A stretch of 64,000 nucleotides of DNA from Paraburkholderia eburnea. GTDB taxonomy: Bacteria; Pseudomonadota; Gammaproteobacteria; Burkholderiales; Burkholderiaceae. Under the pieces are notes generated by a model that was not told the origin of the DNA, did no database searches, and worked only from the letters and a program-made list of their open reading frames with translations. Within the stretch, counting starts at the first letter, position 1. Each line of letters opens with the position of its first letter. The DNA is taken from positions 124,001-188,000 of the forward strand of contig NZ_PQGA01000004.1 in NCBI RefSeq assembly GCF_002917095.1, in the 5' to 3' direction. The translations under genes and the position numbers were made by a program. Shown here in pieces: positions 8,961 to 19,942 of the stretch.

Positions 8961-10273
8961 GCGCCCAGCGCGTCGTCGTCCTCGGTGCGGGCCCGGCTGG
9001 CGCCGCCGTTGCGCGGGCGCTCGCCGGCCTGGGCTACGTCGTTCAGGTCGTGAGCGACTGGCGCCGCTTCGACGCCGTCGAAGGCATGTCGCCGCGCGTG
9101 ATAGAAGGCTTGCGCCATGCGGGCCTTCATCGCGCCGCGAACACCGTCGCCGGGCCGAGCGCGCGCACGACGCTCTGGAACGGCGTGCTGCAAACGCTCA
9201 ATGCGGAATACCTGGTGGACCGGCGCGCATTCGACGCCGCGTTGCGCCAGGATCTGCGCAACGCCGATGTCGAGGTGATCGAGGCCAACGTGCGCAGCGT
9301 GCAGACTTCCCCGGCCGGTCACGACCTCATGATCGAGACCAGCGACGGCCCGCTGTCGCTGCGCGCGGACTTCCTCGTGGAAGCGCGCGGCCGTCTTTCG
9401 CCGCTCATGCGCGACGCCACGCGCGGGCCGCAAACATTAAGTCTCCTGAACGTCTGGCAAGGCGAGCGCGGCGCGGCGGCCTCCGCGGTGGAAAGCCTCC
9501 AGGATGGCTGGGCGTGGATGGCACGCCTGCCCGATGGCCGATGCTACTGGCAGATGACGCTGGACGTTGCGAGCGCCGAACTCCCGCAGCGCGACGAGCT
9601 GCCCGCCTTCTGCGCGCGCATGCGCCGCGCGCCGCTTGCGAGCAACTTCTTCGCGCACGACGCCGACACGGACGTACGCCTGCACGCGCGCAGCAGCACG
9701 CCCACGCTGTGCGGGCGCACGGGCGCGCGTAACTGGCTGCGCGTAGGCGATGCGGCGATGGCGGTCGATCCGCTCTCGGGCAACGGCATTTTCCAGTCGC
9801 TTTCGTCCGCGCTCCAGGCGCCCGCCGTGATTCATACGCTGCTCAGTTGCCCCGAACGCGCGTCACTCGCGCTGCGATTTCATCAGCAGCGCATCGAACA
9901 ACTCTTCATGCGCTTCGCGCGCACGGGACGCGACTTTTACGCGCTCGAACAACGCTGGGCGGCGCGGCCGTTCTGGGAAGCGCGCCGCCTCTGGCCCGAC
10001 GACGCACCGCTGCACGTCAGCGCCGATTTCAACCAGCTCAACATCGAGCGCGCGCCCGTGATCGACGGCAACCTGATCGCCGAAGCCGACGTGGTCGTGA
10101 GCCCCGATCAGCCGCTCGGCGTCTGGCATTTGCAAGGCGTCCCGCTCGCGCCCATCGTCGAGGCACTGCGCAAGCAGCCCGCCGACCACGTACTGCGTGC
10201 GCTCGACGCCGACCAGGCACGGCTCGTTCGCCACTGGCTCGACGCGCACGGCTATTCGCAGGCACAGGCCTGA
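8957..10273 (+). CDS. qhpG: QhpG FAD-dependent monooxygenase, tryptophan hydroxylation in the CTQ cofactor
   Basis: The 438-residue protein begins with a Rossmann FAD motif (VVVLGAGPAGAAVARAL, residues 5-21). It has the GD-type FAD site later (VGDAAMAVDPLSGNGI, near residue 260), typical of class A flavin monooxygenases and tryptophan halogenase-like enzymes. In the qhp pathway QhpG dihydroxylates the gamma-subunit tryptophan that becomes cysteine tryptophylquinone. The ATG overlaps the qhpE stop as ATGA. It is the last gene of the maturation operon; a hairpin-rich 224-bp gap follows. Confidence 0.87.
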   Translation: MSAQRVVVLGAGPAGAAVARALAGLGYVVQVVSDWRRFDAVEGMSPRVIEGLRHAGLHRAANTVAGPSARTTLWNGVLQTLNAEYLVDRRAFDAALRQDLRNADVEVIEANVRSVQTSPAGHDLMIETSDGPLSLRADFLVEARGRLSPLMRDATRGPQTLSLLNVWQGERGAAASAVESLQDGWAWMARLPDGRCYWQMTLDVASAELPQRDELPAFCARMRRAPLASNFFAHDADTDVRLHARSSTPTLCGRTGARNWLRVGDAAMAVDPLSGNGIFQSLSSALQAPAVIHTLLSCPERASLALRFHQQRIEQLFMRFARTGRDFYALEQRWAARPFWEARRLWPDDAPLHVSADFNQLNIERAPVIDGNLIAEADVVVSPDQPLGVWHLQGVPLAPIVEALRKQPADHVLRALDADQARLVRHWLDAHGYSQAQA

Positions 10274-10325
10274 GGCATCCGATCTCCCCTTGGCGTTTTT
10301 ATCCGGTCGCGCGCTCGCGCGTGCC

Positions 10326-10362
10326 GTCTCAACTTGCGACGAGACACGCCTCGTCCTGAGAC
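10326..10362. promoter_or_regulatory. Inverted GTCTCA / TGAGAC pair upstream of the porin promoter
   Basis: GTCTCA (10326-10331) and TGAGAC (10357-10362) repeat the arrangement seen at 2307-2340, here with 25 bases between them. The inner hairpin GACGAG-ACACGC-CTCGTC (10338-10355) makes the element a nested dyad that could also end the qhpG transcript. The pair lies about 65-100 bp upstream of the sigma54-type promoter at 10427, suiting an enhancer site. Confidence 0.45.
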
Positions 10363-10426
10363 GCGTGCGACGCGACAAGTCACGTGGATCGAGCGCTCTG
10401 GAAGCACACGGGCCATACCGACTTCA

Positions 10427-10443
10427 TGGCATGACACCTGCTT
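10427..10443 (+). promoter_or_regulatory. Sigma54-type promoter of the porin gene
   Basis: TGGCAT-GACAC-CTGCTT has the GG/GC pair at exact 24/12 spacing. The start site would be near 10454, 44 bases before the ATG at 10498. With the upstream GTCTCA pair it places the porin in the same predicted regulon as qhpA and the aldehyde dehydrogenase. Confidence 0.6.
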
Positions 10444-10497
10444 GATGTGAGCCGCATTTTCGCGCCCGAAATCATTCGAACAGGAACGGCTCATTCA

Positions 10498-11640
10498 ATG
10501 AACAGACCCGCAATCGTCATTTCAGCAGGATTCCTTATTGCCAGTTCGCAAGCGCTCGCGCAAAGCAGCGTCACGCTCTTCGGCGTGATCGACGAAGGCA
10601 TCAACTATACGAGCAACGTCGGCGGCAAGTCATCATGGCAGACAGCGAGCGGCGATCTCGCGATCAGCCGCTGGGGCCTCAAGGGCAGCGAGGATCTGGG
10701 TGGCGGCCTGCACGCTATCTTCGATCTGGAAAGCGGCTTCGCACTGGACAACGGCGCGGCGGCCTATGGCGGGCGTCTGTTCGGCTATCAGTCTTACGTG
10801 GGCCTTCAGTCGGACAACTACGGCACGCTCACGTTCGGGCGTCAGTTCGATTCTATCGCTGATACGGTGGGCCTCCTGAGCGCCAACGGCAACTGGGCGG
10901 GCTTTCTGTTTTCGCATCCGCTCGACAACGACAACACCGACGCCACCTATCACGCGAATAATGCCGTCAAATACACGAGCCCCACCTGGGCCGGTCTCTC
11001 GGCCACGGCGCTTTACGGTTTCAGCAATCAGGCCGGTGCGTTTGCAAACAACCGCATCTTCAGCGCGGGCCTGAATTACGCCTGGCAGACGCTCTCGCTC
11101 GCCGCCGTGTACGCCGATCTTGGCGCGCCGGGCGCCAATACGTCCGGCGCGATTGCGTCTGACGATATCGGTTTTGCCGTGAGCCACCAGAAAACGTGGG
11201 GCGTGGGTGCGAACTATGGCATCGGCCAGGCCACTCTGGGTCTCGTCTATACGCGCAGCAACGTCATGGATCCGCAAAGCTCGATCTACGTCGGTGCGCT
11301 GGATCTGGGCGCGCATGGCAGCCTCAAATTCGACAATATCGAAGTCAACGCGCGTTATAACGTGACGCCCGCCGTGATCGTCGGCGCCATGTATACGTAC
11401 ACGCACGCCTCGTTCGACCAGGACAGCGGCCACGCGTCGCTGCACTGGAACCAGTTGGGCGGCATGGCGCAATATGTGTTTTCCAAGCGCACTTCCGTGT
11501 ACGGCCAGCTGCTCTATCAAACCGTTTCTGGCGGCAATACCGGCACGGCACTCGACGGCGCACATGTACCGGGTTCGGCGGGCGTGTCGTCGAATTCGCA
11601 CCAGGTAGTCGCGCGCATCGCCATGAATCACACCTTCTGA
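10498..11640 (+). CDS. Outer-membrane general porin (Burkholderia OpcP/OmpC type)
   Basis: This 380-residue precursor has a signal peptide ending SSQALAQ (about 22 residues). The mature protein begins QSSVTLFGVIDEG, followed by the ISRWGLKGSEDLGGG and LFGYQSYVGLQ segments typical of Gram-negative 16-strand trimeric porins of Burkholderiales. The C-terminus ends in NHTF, the usual aromatic terminal signal for outer-membrane assembly. The ATG at 10498 follows an AGGAAC ribosome site. Its sigma54-type promoter suggests it admits the amine substrate into the periplasm, where the dehydrogenase acts; that role is inference. Confidence 0.9.
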   Translation: MNRPAIVISAGFLIASSQALAQSSVTLFGVIDEGINYTSNVGGKSSWQTASGDLAISRWGLKGSEDLGGGLHAIFDLESGFALDNGAAAYGGRLFGYQSYVGLQSDNYGTLTFGRQFDSIADTVGLLSANGNWAGFLFSHPLDNDNTDATYHANNAVKYTSPTWAGLSATALYGFSNQAGAFANNRIFSAGLNYAWQTLSLAAVYADLGAPGANTSGAIASDDIGFAVSHQKTWGVGANYGIGQATLGLVYTRSNVMDPQSSIYVGALDLGAHGSLKFDNIEVNARYNVTPAVIVGAMYTYTHASFDQDSGHASLHWNQLGGMAQYVFSKRTSVYGQLLYQTVSGGNTGTALDGAHVPGSAGVSSNSHQVVARIAMNHTF

Positions 11641-11895
11641 ACCACGCAGCAAGCACGTTTCGATACGTCCAGAGGCTCTGACGCGTCGCGCAGCTTCGCA
11701 TCATCGCTTCGCGTTCCTCTCTATACTTTTGCGCGTGTGCGGCGTGCCGTGCGGCCTATCGCACACGATCCATCCTGTATCGTCCGCATTGCCTCGAATC
11801 CCGGATGTCACGCTCCCTGCGGCACACTCGACGCGTGCGCACAGTGGCATCCGTCCCCTGCGTGATTCCTTCAGCCTCAACCAGGAGCGCTACTG

Positions 11896-12720
11896 ATGAG
11901 CACGTTCACCACCCGCGATGGCACGTCGATCTATTACAAGGATTGGGGCAGCGGCCGCCCGGTCGTCTTCAGTCACGGCTGGCCGCTGTCTGCCGACGCC
12001 TGGGACGCGCAGATGCTGTTTCTGCTGCAGAAAGGCTTTCGCGTCATCGCGCACGACCGTCGCGGCCATGGCCGCTCGGACCAGCCGGCCAAGGGCAACG
12101 ACATGAACACCTGGGCCGACGATCTCGCCGAACTGCTCGACAAGCTCGACGTGAAGGACGCCACGCTCGTCGGCCACTCGACGGGCGGCGGCGAAGTCGC
12201 GCGCTATATCGGCCGCCACGGCACGAAGCGCGTGGCGGGCGCGGTCCTGATCGGCGCGGTGCCGCCCATCATGATCAAGACAGAGCAGAATCCGGGCGGC
12301 CTGCCCAAGGAAGTGTTCGACAACATCCGCAAAGGCGTCGTCGATAACCGCTCGCAGTTCTTCAAGGATCTGGCCGTGCCGTTCTACGGCTTCAACCGCA
12401 GCGGCGCGAAGACCTCGCAGGGCACGATCGACTCGTTCTGGCTGCAGGGCATGTGGGGCGGCGTGCTTGCACTGTACGAATGCGTGCACGAATTTTCGGA
12501 AGTCGACTACACCGAAGACCTGAAGAAAATCGACGTGCCGACGCTGATCCTGCACGGCGACGACGACCAGATCGTGCCGATCGACGATGCGGGCAAGCTC
12601 TCCGCGAAGATCGTCAAGGACGCGACGCTCAAGATCTATCCGGGCGCGCCGCACGGCATGTGCACGACCGAGGCCGACAAGGTCAACGCGGATCTACTGG
12701 AATTTCTGAACCGCAAGTAA
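11896..12720 (+). CDS. Alpha/beta hydrolase, cofactor-free chloroperoxidase/esterase family
   Basis: This 274-residue protein resembles the non-haem chloroperoxidase/arylesterase family across its length. Features are the oxyanion motif [11 protein letters not shown] (near 30), the nucleophile elbow GHSTGGG (serine near 97), the acid in [10 protein letters not shown] (near 220) and the terminal histidine in GAPHGM. Such enzymes are serine esterases that also show perhydrolase or haloperoxidase activity in vitro; the physiological substrate is unknown. An AGGAG sits 8 bases before the ATG. It is probably a single gene: a 255-bp gap precedes it and a GC-rich hairpin follows. Confidence 0.88.
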   Translation: MSTFTTRDGTSIYYKDWGSGRPVVFSHGWPLSADAWDAQMLFLLQKGFRVIAHDRRGHGRSDQPAKGNDMNTWADDLAELLDKLDVKDATLVGHSTGGGEVARYIGRHGTKRVAGAVLIGAVPPIMIKTEQNPGGLPKEVFDNIRKGVVDNRSQFFKDLAVPFYGFNRSGAKTSQGTIDSFWLQGMWGGVLALYECVHEFSEVDYTEDLKKIDVPTLILHGDDDQIVPIDDAGKLSAKIVKDATLKIYPGAPHGMCTTEADKVNADLLEFLNRK

Positions 12721-12768
12721 CCTGAACTCGCGCGCGCGTACCGCTTGCCTGCCACGCGATGCCCTGCC

Positions 12769-12810
12769 CGCTCGCCGCCGTCATCACACCCACGCTGACG
12801 GCGGCGAGCG
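12769..12810 (+). terminator. Perfect 15-bp GC-rich inverted repeat after the hydrolase gene
   Basis: Arms 12769-12783 and 12796-12810 are exact reverse complements with a 12-base loop. They lie 48 bases after the hydrolase stop. There is no T-run, so it is a probable transcript-end hairpin rather than a textbook Rho-independent terminator. Confidence 0.5.
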
Positions 12811-13297
12811 CATCGTCCCTCCAACCGCGCGCCGATCCCGGCCGGTCAGATTTGCCTCGCCCGGCCCCCAGGCACAAGCCAATATCCCACTAAACGACCA
12901 GGAAATGAGACCGCGCGACGAGGGCGTCCGGCAATAAATTCTTCTATAAGAGTGGCCGATTGCCCTCCCATTAAGCAAGGGTCTTCACCAACTTGACAAA
13001 CAATCCACAACCAGAAACTCAAAACATCCACCACGGCGCCGAAGTATCGGTTTCGACCTGAAAGGCCTTATACAACAGGGCCTTGGCGCGGTAACGTTTT
13101 CAGCGCGCGGTCGGGCGATTGGGGCCAGGACGCCGACTTTCCCGTCGAACGACCCCGCGCAACGCAATTTCACAATATGAAATTCATGTCGATCTCGGCC
13201 CCGGCCCGTCGGAAATTGAGGCAAAATTCAGGTGTTTCGCCGACTGCGCGCAGCCGGTGGTCTTACCACCTCGTTTAACGATCCCGCCAAGAAGCCG
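12811..13297. other. Non-coding region upstream of icd
   Basis: About 490 bp with no credible gene. It is less GC-rich than its surroundings toward the right. A TTGACA at about 12995 lies near an A-rich stretch but without a convincing -10 box, and a second A/T-rich segment (AATATGAAATTC) lies about 125 bp before the icd ATG. The icd promoter is presumably here but cannot be assigned with confidence. Confidence 0.5.
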
Positions 13298-15541
13298 ATG
13301 AGTACCCAGCAACCCACCATCATCTATACCCTGACCGATGAAGCGCCGCTGCTTGCCACCAGCGCGTTTCTGCCGATCATCCGCACCTTCGCTGCGCCGG
13401 CCGGCGTGAACGTCGAGACCAGCGATATCTCCGTGGCGAGCCGCATCCTCGGTGAATTCCCCGAATTCCTGACCGAGGAACAACGCGTGCCGGACAACCT
13501 GGCTGAACTGGGTCGTCTCACGCAGCTGCCGGAAACGAACATCATCAAGCTGCCGAACATCAGCGCATCGGTGCCGCAACTCGTCGCCGCCATCAAGGAA
13601 CTCCAGGGCAAGGGCTACAAGATCCCCGACTTCCCGGAAGATCCGAAGACCGACGAAGAAAAGGCCATCCAGAAGCGCTATTCGAAGTGCCTCGGCTCGG
13701 CCGTGAACCCGGTCCTGCGCGAAGGCAACTCGGACCGCCGCGCGCCGCTGGCCGTGAAGAACTACGCGAAGAAGCACCCGCACAGCATGGGCGAGTGGAG
13801 CATGGCTTCGCGCACTCACGTCGCGCACATGAAGCACGGCGACTTCTATCACGGCGAAAAGTCGATCACGAACGACAAGGATCGCGAAGTGCGCATGGAA
13901 CTCGTCACGAAGAGTGGCGAAACCATCGTGCTCAAGCCGAAGGTCAAGCTGCTGGCCGGCGAAATCGTGGACAGCATGTTCATGAGCAAGAAGGCCCTGC
14001 TGGACTTCTACGAAGACCAGATGGAAGACGCGCGCAAGACCGGCATCATGCTCTCGCTGCACGTCAAGGCGACCATGATGAAGGTTTCGCACCCGATCGT
14101 GTTCGGCCACGCTGTTCGCACGTTCTACAAGGATGCGTTCGCGAAGCACGCCAAGCTGTTCGAACAGCTCGGCGTGAACGTCAACAACGGCCTCGTCGAT
14201 CTGTACACGAAGATCGAAACGCTGCCGGAATCGCAGCGTGAAGAAGTCATCCGCGACATGCACGCGTGCCACGAGCACCGTCCGGCGCTGGCGATGGTCG
14301 ATTCGGCCAAGGGTATCTCGAACCTGCACGCACCGAACGACGTGATCGTCGACGCATCGATGCCCGCGATGATCCGCGCAGGCGGCAAGATGTGGGGCGC
14401 AGACGGCCGCCCGGCCGACACGAAGTGCCTGATTCCGGAAAGCACGTTCGCGCGCATCTACCAGGAAATCATCAACTTCTGCAAGACCAACGGCGCATTC
14501 GACCCGAAGACCATGGGCACGGTGCCGAACGTCGGCCTGATGGCGCAGAAGGCCGAAGAGTACGGTTCGCACGACAAGACCTTCGAAGTTCCGCAGGACG
14601 GCACGGCACGCATCGTCGACAACGCCACGGGCGAAGTCCTCGACGCGCTCACGCAGCCCGTCGAGCAAGGCGACATCTGGCGCATGTGCCTCGTGAAGGA
14701 CGCGCCGATCCGCGACTGGGTCAAGCTCGCCGTCACGCGCGCGAAGAACTCGGGCACGCCGGCCGTGTTCTGGCTCGACCCGTACCGTCCGCACGAAAAC
14801 GAAGTGATCAAGAAGGTCGAAACGTACCTGAAGGATTACGACACGAGCGGCCTCGACATCCAGATCATGTCGCAAGTCCGCGCGATGCGTTACACGCTGG
14901 AACGCGTGATCCGCGGCCTGGACACGATCTCGGTCACGGGCAACATCCTGCGCGACTACCTGACCGACCTGTTCCCGATCATGGAACTGGGCACGTCGGC
15001 GAAGATGCTGTCGATCGTTCCGCTGATGGCCGGTGGCGGCATGTACGAAACGGGCGCAGGCGGTTCGGCTCCGAAGCACGTGCAGCAGCTGGTTCAGGAA
15101 GATCACCTGCGCTGGGACTCGCTCGGCGAATTCCTCGCGCTGGCTGTGTCGCTGGAAGACCTCGGCATCAAGACGAACAACGCGCGCGCCAAGCTGCTCG
15201 CGAAAACGCTCGACGCCGCAACCGGCAAGCTGCTCGACAACAACAAGGGCCCGTCGCCGAAGACCGGCGAGCTGGACAACCGCGGCAGCCAGTTCTATCT
15301 GTCGATGTACTGGGCACAAGAGCTGGCCGAACAGAAGGACGACGCGGAACTCGCGGCTCGCTTCGCACCGCTCGCCAAGGCACTGGCTGAAAACGAGCAG
15401 AAGATCGTTGCCGAGCTGGCCGCCGTTCAGGGCAAGCCGGTCGACATCGGCGGCTACTACAAGCCGGACTTCGCAAAGCTGGCTGAAGTGATGCGCCCGA
15501 GCGCGACGTTCAACGCTGTGCTCGAAGCTGCCGCGAAGTAA
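13298..15541 (+). CDS. icd: Monomeric NADP-dependent isocitrate dehydrogenase
   Basis: This 747-residue protein matches the monomeric (type II, about 740 residues) isocitrate dehydrogenase throughout. It starts [21 protein letters not shown] and contains VMASRT-like substrate-contact segments (here [17 protein letters not shown]) and [21 protein letters not shown]. It oxidatively decarboxylates isocitrate to 2-oxoglutarate in the TCA cycle, producing NADPH. The ATG at 13298 was chosen because family homology begins there; an upstream GTG would add unrelated residues. Strong use of C/G-ending optimal codons suggests high expression. A strong terminator follows 42 bases after the stop. Confidence 0.96.
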   Translation: MSTQQPTIIYTLTDEAPLLATSAFLPIIRTFAAPAGVNVETSDISVASRILGEFPEFLTEEQRVPDNLAELGRLTQLPETNIIKLPNISASVPQLVAAIKELQGKGYKIPDFPEDPKTDEEKAIQKRYSKCLGSAVNPVLREGNSDRRAPLAVKNYAKKHPHSMGEWSMASRTHVAHMKHGDFYHGEKSITNDKDREVRMELVTKSGETIVLKPKVKLLAGEIVDSMFMSKKALLDFYEDQMEDARKTGIMLSLHVKATMMKVSHPIVFGHAVRTFYKDAFAKHAKLFEQLGVNVNNGLVDLYTKIETLPESQREEVIRDMHACHEHRPALAMVDSAKGISNLHAPNDVIVDASMPAMIRAGGKMWGADGRPADTKCLIPESTFARIYQEIINFCKTNGAFDPKTMGTVPNVGLMAQKAEEYGSHDKTFEVPQDGTARIVDNATGEVLDALTQPVEQGDIWRMCLVKDAPIRDWVKLAVTRAKNSGTPAVFWLDPYRPHENEVIKKVETYLKDYDTSGLDIQIMSQVRAMRYTLERVIRGLDTISVTGNILRDYLTDLFPIMELGTSAKMLSIVPLMAGGGMYETGAGGSAPKHVQQLVQEDHLRWDSLGEFLALAVSLEDLGIKTNNARAKLLAKTLDAATGKLLDNNKGPSPKTGELDNRGSQFYLSMYWAQELAEQKDDAELAARFAPLAKALAENEQKIVAELAAVQGKPVDIGGYYKPDFAKLAEVMRPSATFNAVLEAAAK

Positions 15542-15583
15542 GCTTCCAATCGATTCGGGGCCTGTTTTCAGGGCCTTGATGTG

Positions 15584-15627
15584 AAAACGCCCTTGCAGAC
15601 TCTGACTGCAAGGGCGTTTTATTTTTG
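15584..15627 (+). terminator. Rho-independent terminator of icd
   Basis: Perfect 15-bp arms at 15584-15598 and 15606-15620 with a 7-base loop are followed by a T-rich tail (TTTTATTTTT). The A-run at the 5' arm would let it work in the other direction too, for transcripts leaving nasA. Confidence 0.93.
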
Positions 15628-15759
15628 AGCATGAATAGCGGGTTAATCGCGGCTCGTCGCAATCCGAATCGGCGGCTTACTTCGCTTTACTAACCTCCCG
15701 CCCGACTCAAGCCGGGTGCATGGAACTGCTGCGATCCGCCCGTCAGGTTGATGCAAACT

Positions 15760-18700
15760 TCAATACACGTCGCGCACATAGCGGCGGTCACGCGCCATCT
15801 GGCCGACGTATTCTCCGGCGGCCTCTTCGCTCAGGCCGCCGTGCTGCGCCACGACCGACTTCAAAGCGGCGTCCACGTCCTTCGCCATGCGGCTCGCGTC
15901 GCCACAGACATAGAAGTGCGCGCCCTCCTCCAGCCACGACCAGAGTTGCGCGCCGTTTTCGCGCATACGATCCTGTACGTAGACTTTTTCATGCTGGTCG
16001 CGCGAGAACGCCAGGTCTAGCTGATTGAGCAGACCATCGCCGCGCATCTGCTCCAGTTCGTCGCGATAGTAGAAGTCGGTGGCGGCATGCTGTTCGCCGA
16101 AAAAGAGCCAGTTGCGGCCCGAATCGCCGCGCGCACGCCGCTCGTGCAGAAAGGCGCGGAACGGCGCAACGCCTGTTCCGGGGCCGACCATGATCATCGG
16201 CGTGTCGCCGTTGCGCGGAGGGCGGAAATGCGTGCTCTTCTGCACGAACACAGGCACGCTGCCCGCCGCCGCGCGGTCGGCCAGAAATGTCGAGGCCACG
16301 CCTTTGCGATCGCGCCGCCCGTTGTGATAACGCACCGCCGAAACGGTCAGATGCACTTCGCCCGCATGTGCCTTCGGACTCGATGAAATCGAATAGAGCC
16401 GCGGCTGCAGACGCTTGAGCATGGCCGTCAATTCACGCGCAGTGAGGTCGACGGGATATTCGTGCAGCACATCGGCGAGTTGTTGCCCCCACAACCAGTT
16501 CCTCAAATCCCCTTTACGCTCTTCACGCAGCAGATCGCTCAAGACCGGAGCGCGTGCGCGCGATGCGATGAACGCCAGCGCATCGGGGCCGGGACGCGCG
16601 ATTTCGTAGTGATGGCTCAAGGCATCGGCCAGGCGCATGTCGCCCACGCCCGGCACGTCGATGGGCGTATCGGCGTGCAGATGCGTCAGTGACAGCAATT
16701 CGTCCACCAGCGCGGGGCAATTCGTCGGCCAGACGCCGAGCGCGTCGCCAGCTTCGTATTCGATGCCCGCCTCGCCCGTTGCCAGCGAAAAGTAGCGCGT
16801 ATCCTTGGTCGCGCCCTGCATGTTCAGGCGCACGTTTTCGACGAGGCGCGATGCGCCGGGACGCGTTTTGGTCGGCGCGCAACCGGGCAGCACTTCGGGA
16901 ATCGTCCCGCTCGCGGGCACGGCATGCAGCGCCGCGTCTTCCTCCTTGATGCGAAGCGTGACGCGTTCGAGCCATGCGTCGGCGGCGCTCTGGAATTCGG
17001 TATCGCAATCGACCCGCGCCATCAGGCGCTGCGCGCCCAGCGCTTCGAGGCGCGCATCGAGGTTGCGGCCATGGCCGCAGAACTGGTCGTAATTGCGGTC
17101 GCCCAGCGCGAGCACCGCGTAACGCAGCGAAGCCAGTCGCGGCGCGTTGTCGGCCTTGAGTGCGGACCAGAACGGCTCGCCGTTATCGGGCGCATCGCCG
17201 TCGCCGAAGGTGCTCGTCATCAGCAGCACATATTGCGCTTTTTCCAGATTCGCCAACGGATAGTCGGCCATGCAGGCCGTGCGAATCTCGCAGCCCGATT
17301 CCATCAGTTGCGTCGCGTAGCGCTCGACTAGAGATTCGACGTTGCCGGTTTGCGATGCCCATAGCAGCACGACTTTCGGGCGCGTGTGAGCGATTCGGAC
17401 AGCGCCTGTCTGATCGTCTTGCGGCTGCGTGGCTTCGATGACCGGCACCCCTCGCGGCGCGGCACGGCTGAACAACCCCGCGAGCAGTCCGTCCACCCAC
17501 GCGCGTTTGGCCACGGACATGGGCGCGTGCTCCGGCAGAACCGGCGCAGCCGCAACACCTGAAGAGTCATCCCCCGACGCACGCAGACCGTTCACGAAGC
17601 CCGCGAGATACAGCCGCTCCGTTTCGCTGAGCGTGGGCGCAGTCAGCGCGCCGAGGTCGAGCAGGTTCGAGAATGCGTCAATTCGTGCATCGATTCGGGT
17701 CATGTCAGGTTCCTGGGGCAAAGCCGCGTCGTCGATTTTGTCCGTCTGCGTATCGCGCGCATCCGGCTCGACAACGGCAGGCTCGGGCGCGACACGCGTA
17801 AGCGCGACGGCACAAAATTTCAGTTCGGGCTGCTGAGAAATGGCATCGATCGCGTCGTTGGTCACGGCGTTCACGCACAGGTCTTCGCCGAACACATCGT
17901 TCCAGTGCATCGGCGCGAAGCAGTTACCGGGTTGCACGCGGTCGGTGATGACGGCGGGCAGCACGACGCGTCCGCGCCGCGAGCGCACTTCCACGCGATC
18001 CTTCGCCGCGATGCCGAGCGCGCTCGCATCCTCGGGATGAATTTCGACGAAGGACGACGGATTGAGCTTGTTGAGCATCGCGACCTTGCCCGTCTTCGTC
18101 ATGGTGTGCCACTGATGCTGCAGGCGCCCCGTGTTGAAGACGATCGGGAAGGTGCCGTCGGGCAGTTCGGCAGGCGCTACGTGTGGCCGCGTGAAGAACA
18201 CGCCCCTGCCGTGCGGGGTCGGAAAAACGATACGCGGACCGCCAGCGTCGTCGCCCAGATAGCGAATGGGGTTGCGGTCGCTCTGCGCATCGGGCGCACA
18301 CGGCCATTGCAGCGGCGTGTCGCGCAGCTTCGCATGGCTCGCGCCGCGCAGATCGTAGCCGGTCTTCGGATTCGAAAAGCCCACGATCTCATCGAACACT
18401 TCGGCGGCGCTCGCATAGCCGAACGCCGCTTCGTAGCCCATCGCGCAGGCCACGCGCGCGATGATCTGCCAGTCGGGCAAGGCTTCGCCGGGCGGCTCGA
18501 TGGCGGGCTGCATGAGCGTCATGTTGCGCTCGGAGTTGACCATCACGCCATCGGCTTCGGCCCAGAGGGCGCCAGGCAGCAACACGTCGGCATACTGATT
18601 TGTTTCGGTGTCCAGAAAAGCGTCCTGGGCGATCACAAGCTCGGCGGCGCGCAAACCGGCCACCACGGTTTGCCGGTTCGCGACCGATGCCACCGGATTG

Positions 18701-19908
18701 GTGCAGATGATCCAGCACGCCTTGATCTCGCCCGCCGCCATGCGCGAAAACAGATCGATGGTGCCGCCGCCCAGCTTCGTCGTGAGCGTCCCGCGCGGCA
18801 GGTTCCAGCGCTCCTCCACGAAGGCGCGGTCGCCCTCGGAAAGCACCGAACGTTGACCCGGCAGCCCCGGGCCCATGTAGCCCATTTCACGCCCGCCCAT
18901 CGCGTTGGGCTGGCCTGTGAGCGAAAACGGCCCGCTGCCTGGGCGGCAGATTTTGCCCGTCGCCAGATGCAGATTGCAGATCGCGTTGGTGCTCCACGTA
19001 CCATGCGTGCTCTGATTCAGGCCCATGGTCCAGCAGCTCATCCACTCCGGCGCTTCGCCGATCATCTGTGCCGCGCGGCGGATATCGGCCTCGGGCAGTC
19101 CCGTGATTCCGGCGACCTTTTGCGGCGTGTAGTCGGCGAGGAACGCAGGCATCGCATCCCAGCCTTCGGTATGACGGGCGATGAAATCGGCGTCCGTATG
19201 ACCGTTTTCGTGCAGCAGATACAGCAGGCCGTTGAGCAACGCGAGATCGGTGCCCGCCTTGATCGGCAGATACAGCGAGGCCTTGTCCGCCGTCGCGGTG
19301 CGACGCGGGTCCACCACGATCAGTTTCGCGCCCGCTTTCACGCGATCCATCATGCGCAGGAACAGGATCGGATGGCAGTCCGCCATGTTCGCGCCGATCA
19401 CAAAGAAGCAATCGGCCTTGTCGAAGTCCTGATAGGAACCGGGCGGGCCGTCCGCGCCCAGCGAGAGCTTGTAGCCGCTGCCCGCGCTCGCCATGCACAG
19501 GCGCGAATTCGATTCGATATTGTTGGTGCCGACAAAGCCTTTTGCGAGCTTGTTGACGAGGTATTGCGCCTCGATCGACATCTGGCCGGAGACGTAGAAC
19601 GAGAGCGCGTCGGGGCCATGCGCGTCGAGCGTCGCGCGCAGACGCGCCGCCGTATCGGCGATCGCCTGGGCGATGGGCAGCGGAACCGGGTCTTCGTCGC
19701 GCGCGCGACGCACGAAGGCGCGTTCGAGCCGCCCCGACTTGCGCAGCGCCACATGCGCCGACGACCCCTTGGTACACAGGCGCCCGAAGTTGCTCGGGTG
19801 CTCGGTGTCGCCCGAGATCTTCTTGACCTCGCCGTCCTCGACGTGCAGCACCATGCCGCAACCCACGCCGCAATAAGGACACACGGTCTTGACGCTCTTG
19901 CCCGCCAT
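15760..19908 (-). CDS. nasA: Assimilatory nitrate reductase fused to a CysJ-like flavoprotein reductase
   Basis: This 1382-residue fusion reduces nitrate to nitrite in the cytoplasm. The N-terminal 700 residues are a molybdopterin-guanine-dinucleotide oxidoreductase of the NasA type with a 4Fe-4S site (C10, C13, C17, C45). After a linker resembling the CysJ N-terminus ([16 protein letters not shown], near 760) comes a flavodoxin FMN domain (about 843-985, motif [19 protein letters not shown]). A FAD/NADPH reductase domain follows (about 1020-1382, motifs [22 protein letters not shown]-terminal RYVRDVY). The fusion therefore carries its own NADPH electron input. It is the last gene of the nirB-nirD-nasA operon, 34 bp after nirD. 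The start ATG at 19908 fits the family. Confidence 0.94.
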   Translation of the reverse strand: MAGKSVKTVCPYCGVGCGMVLHVEDGEVKKISGDTEHPSNFGRLCTKGSSAHVALRKSGRLERAFVRRARDEDPVPLPIAQAIADTAARLRATLDAHGPDALSFYVSGQMSIEAQYLVNKLAKGFVGTNNIESNSRLCMASAGSGYKLSLGADGPPGSYQDFDKADCFFVIGANMADCHPILFLRMMDRVKAGAKLIVVDPRRTATADKASLYLPIKAGTDLALLNGLLYLLHENGHTDADFIARHTEGWDAMPAFLADYTPQKVAGITGLPEADIRRAAQMIGEAPEWMSCWTMGLNQSTHGTWSTNAICNLHLATGKICRPGSGPFSLTGQPNAMGGREMGYMGPGLPGQRSVLSEGDRAFVEERWNLPRGTLTTKLGGGTIDLFSRMAAGEIKACWIICTNPVASVANRQTVVAGLRAAELVIAQDAFLDTETNQYADVLLPGALWAEADGVMVNSERNMTLMQPAIEPPGEALPDWQIIARVACAMGYEAAFGYASAAEVFDEIVGFSNPKTGYDLRGASHAKLRDTPLQWPCAPDAQSDRNPIRYLGDDAGGPRIVFPTPHGRGVFFTRPHVAPAELPDGTFPIVFNTGRLQHQWHTMTKTGKVAMLNKLNPSSFVEIHPEDASALGIAAKDRVEVRSRRGRVVLPAVITDRVQPGNCFAPMHWNDVFGEDLCVNAVTNDAIDAISQQPELKFCAVALTRVAPEPAVVEPDARDTQTDKIDDAALPQEPDMTRIDARIDAFSNLLDLGALTAPTLSETERLYLAGFVNGLRASGDDSSGVAAAPVLPEHAPMSVAKRAWVDGLLAGLFSRAAPRGVPVIEATQPQDDQTGAVRIAHTRPKVVLLWASQTGNVESLVERYATQLMESGCEIRTACMADYPLANLEKAQYVLLMTSTFGDGDAPDNGEPFWSALKADNAPRLASLRYAVLALGDRNYDQFCGHGRNLDARLEALGAQRLMARVDCDTEFQSAADAWLERVTLRIKEEDAALHAVPASGTIPEVLPGCAPTKTRPGASRLVENVRLNMQGATKDTRYFSLATGEAGIEYEAGDALGVWPTNCPALVDELLSLTHLHADTPIDVPGVGDMRLADALSHHYEIARPGPDALAFIASRARAPVLSDLLREERKGDLRNWLWGQQLADVLHEYPVDLTARELTAMLKRLQPRLYSISSSPKAHAGEVHLTVSAVRYHNGRRDRKGVASTFLADRAAAGSVPVFVQKSTHFRPPRNGDTPMIMVGPGTGVAPFRAFLHERRARGDSGRNWLFFGEQHAATDFYYRDELEQMRGDGLLNQLDLAFSRDQHEKVYVQDRMRENGAQLWSWLEEGAHFYVCGDASRMAKDVDAALKSVVAQHGGLSEEAAGEYVGQMARDRRYVRDVY

Positions 19909-19942
19909 ATCGTTCTCTAGCTCGACGTTTCAAGTGGCGAGA

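Noticed and set aside
12811-13297. tRNA or small RNA upstream of icd
   Set aside because: No T-loop or cloverleaf pattern was found, and no clear promoter-terminator pair.
13184-15319. 711-codon frame opposite icd
   Set aside because: Antisense to a highly conserved enzyme gene; composition is not protein-like.
17905-19920. 671-codon frame opposite nasA
   Set aside because: Antisense to the well-supported nitrate reductase; Arg/Ala/Gly-rich composition and no domain.
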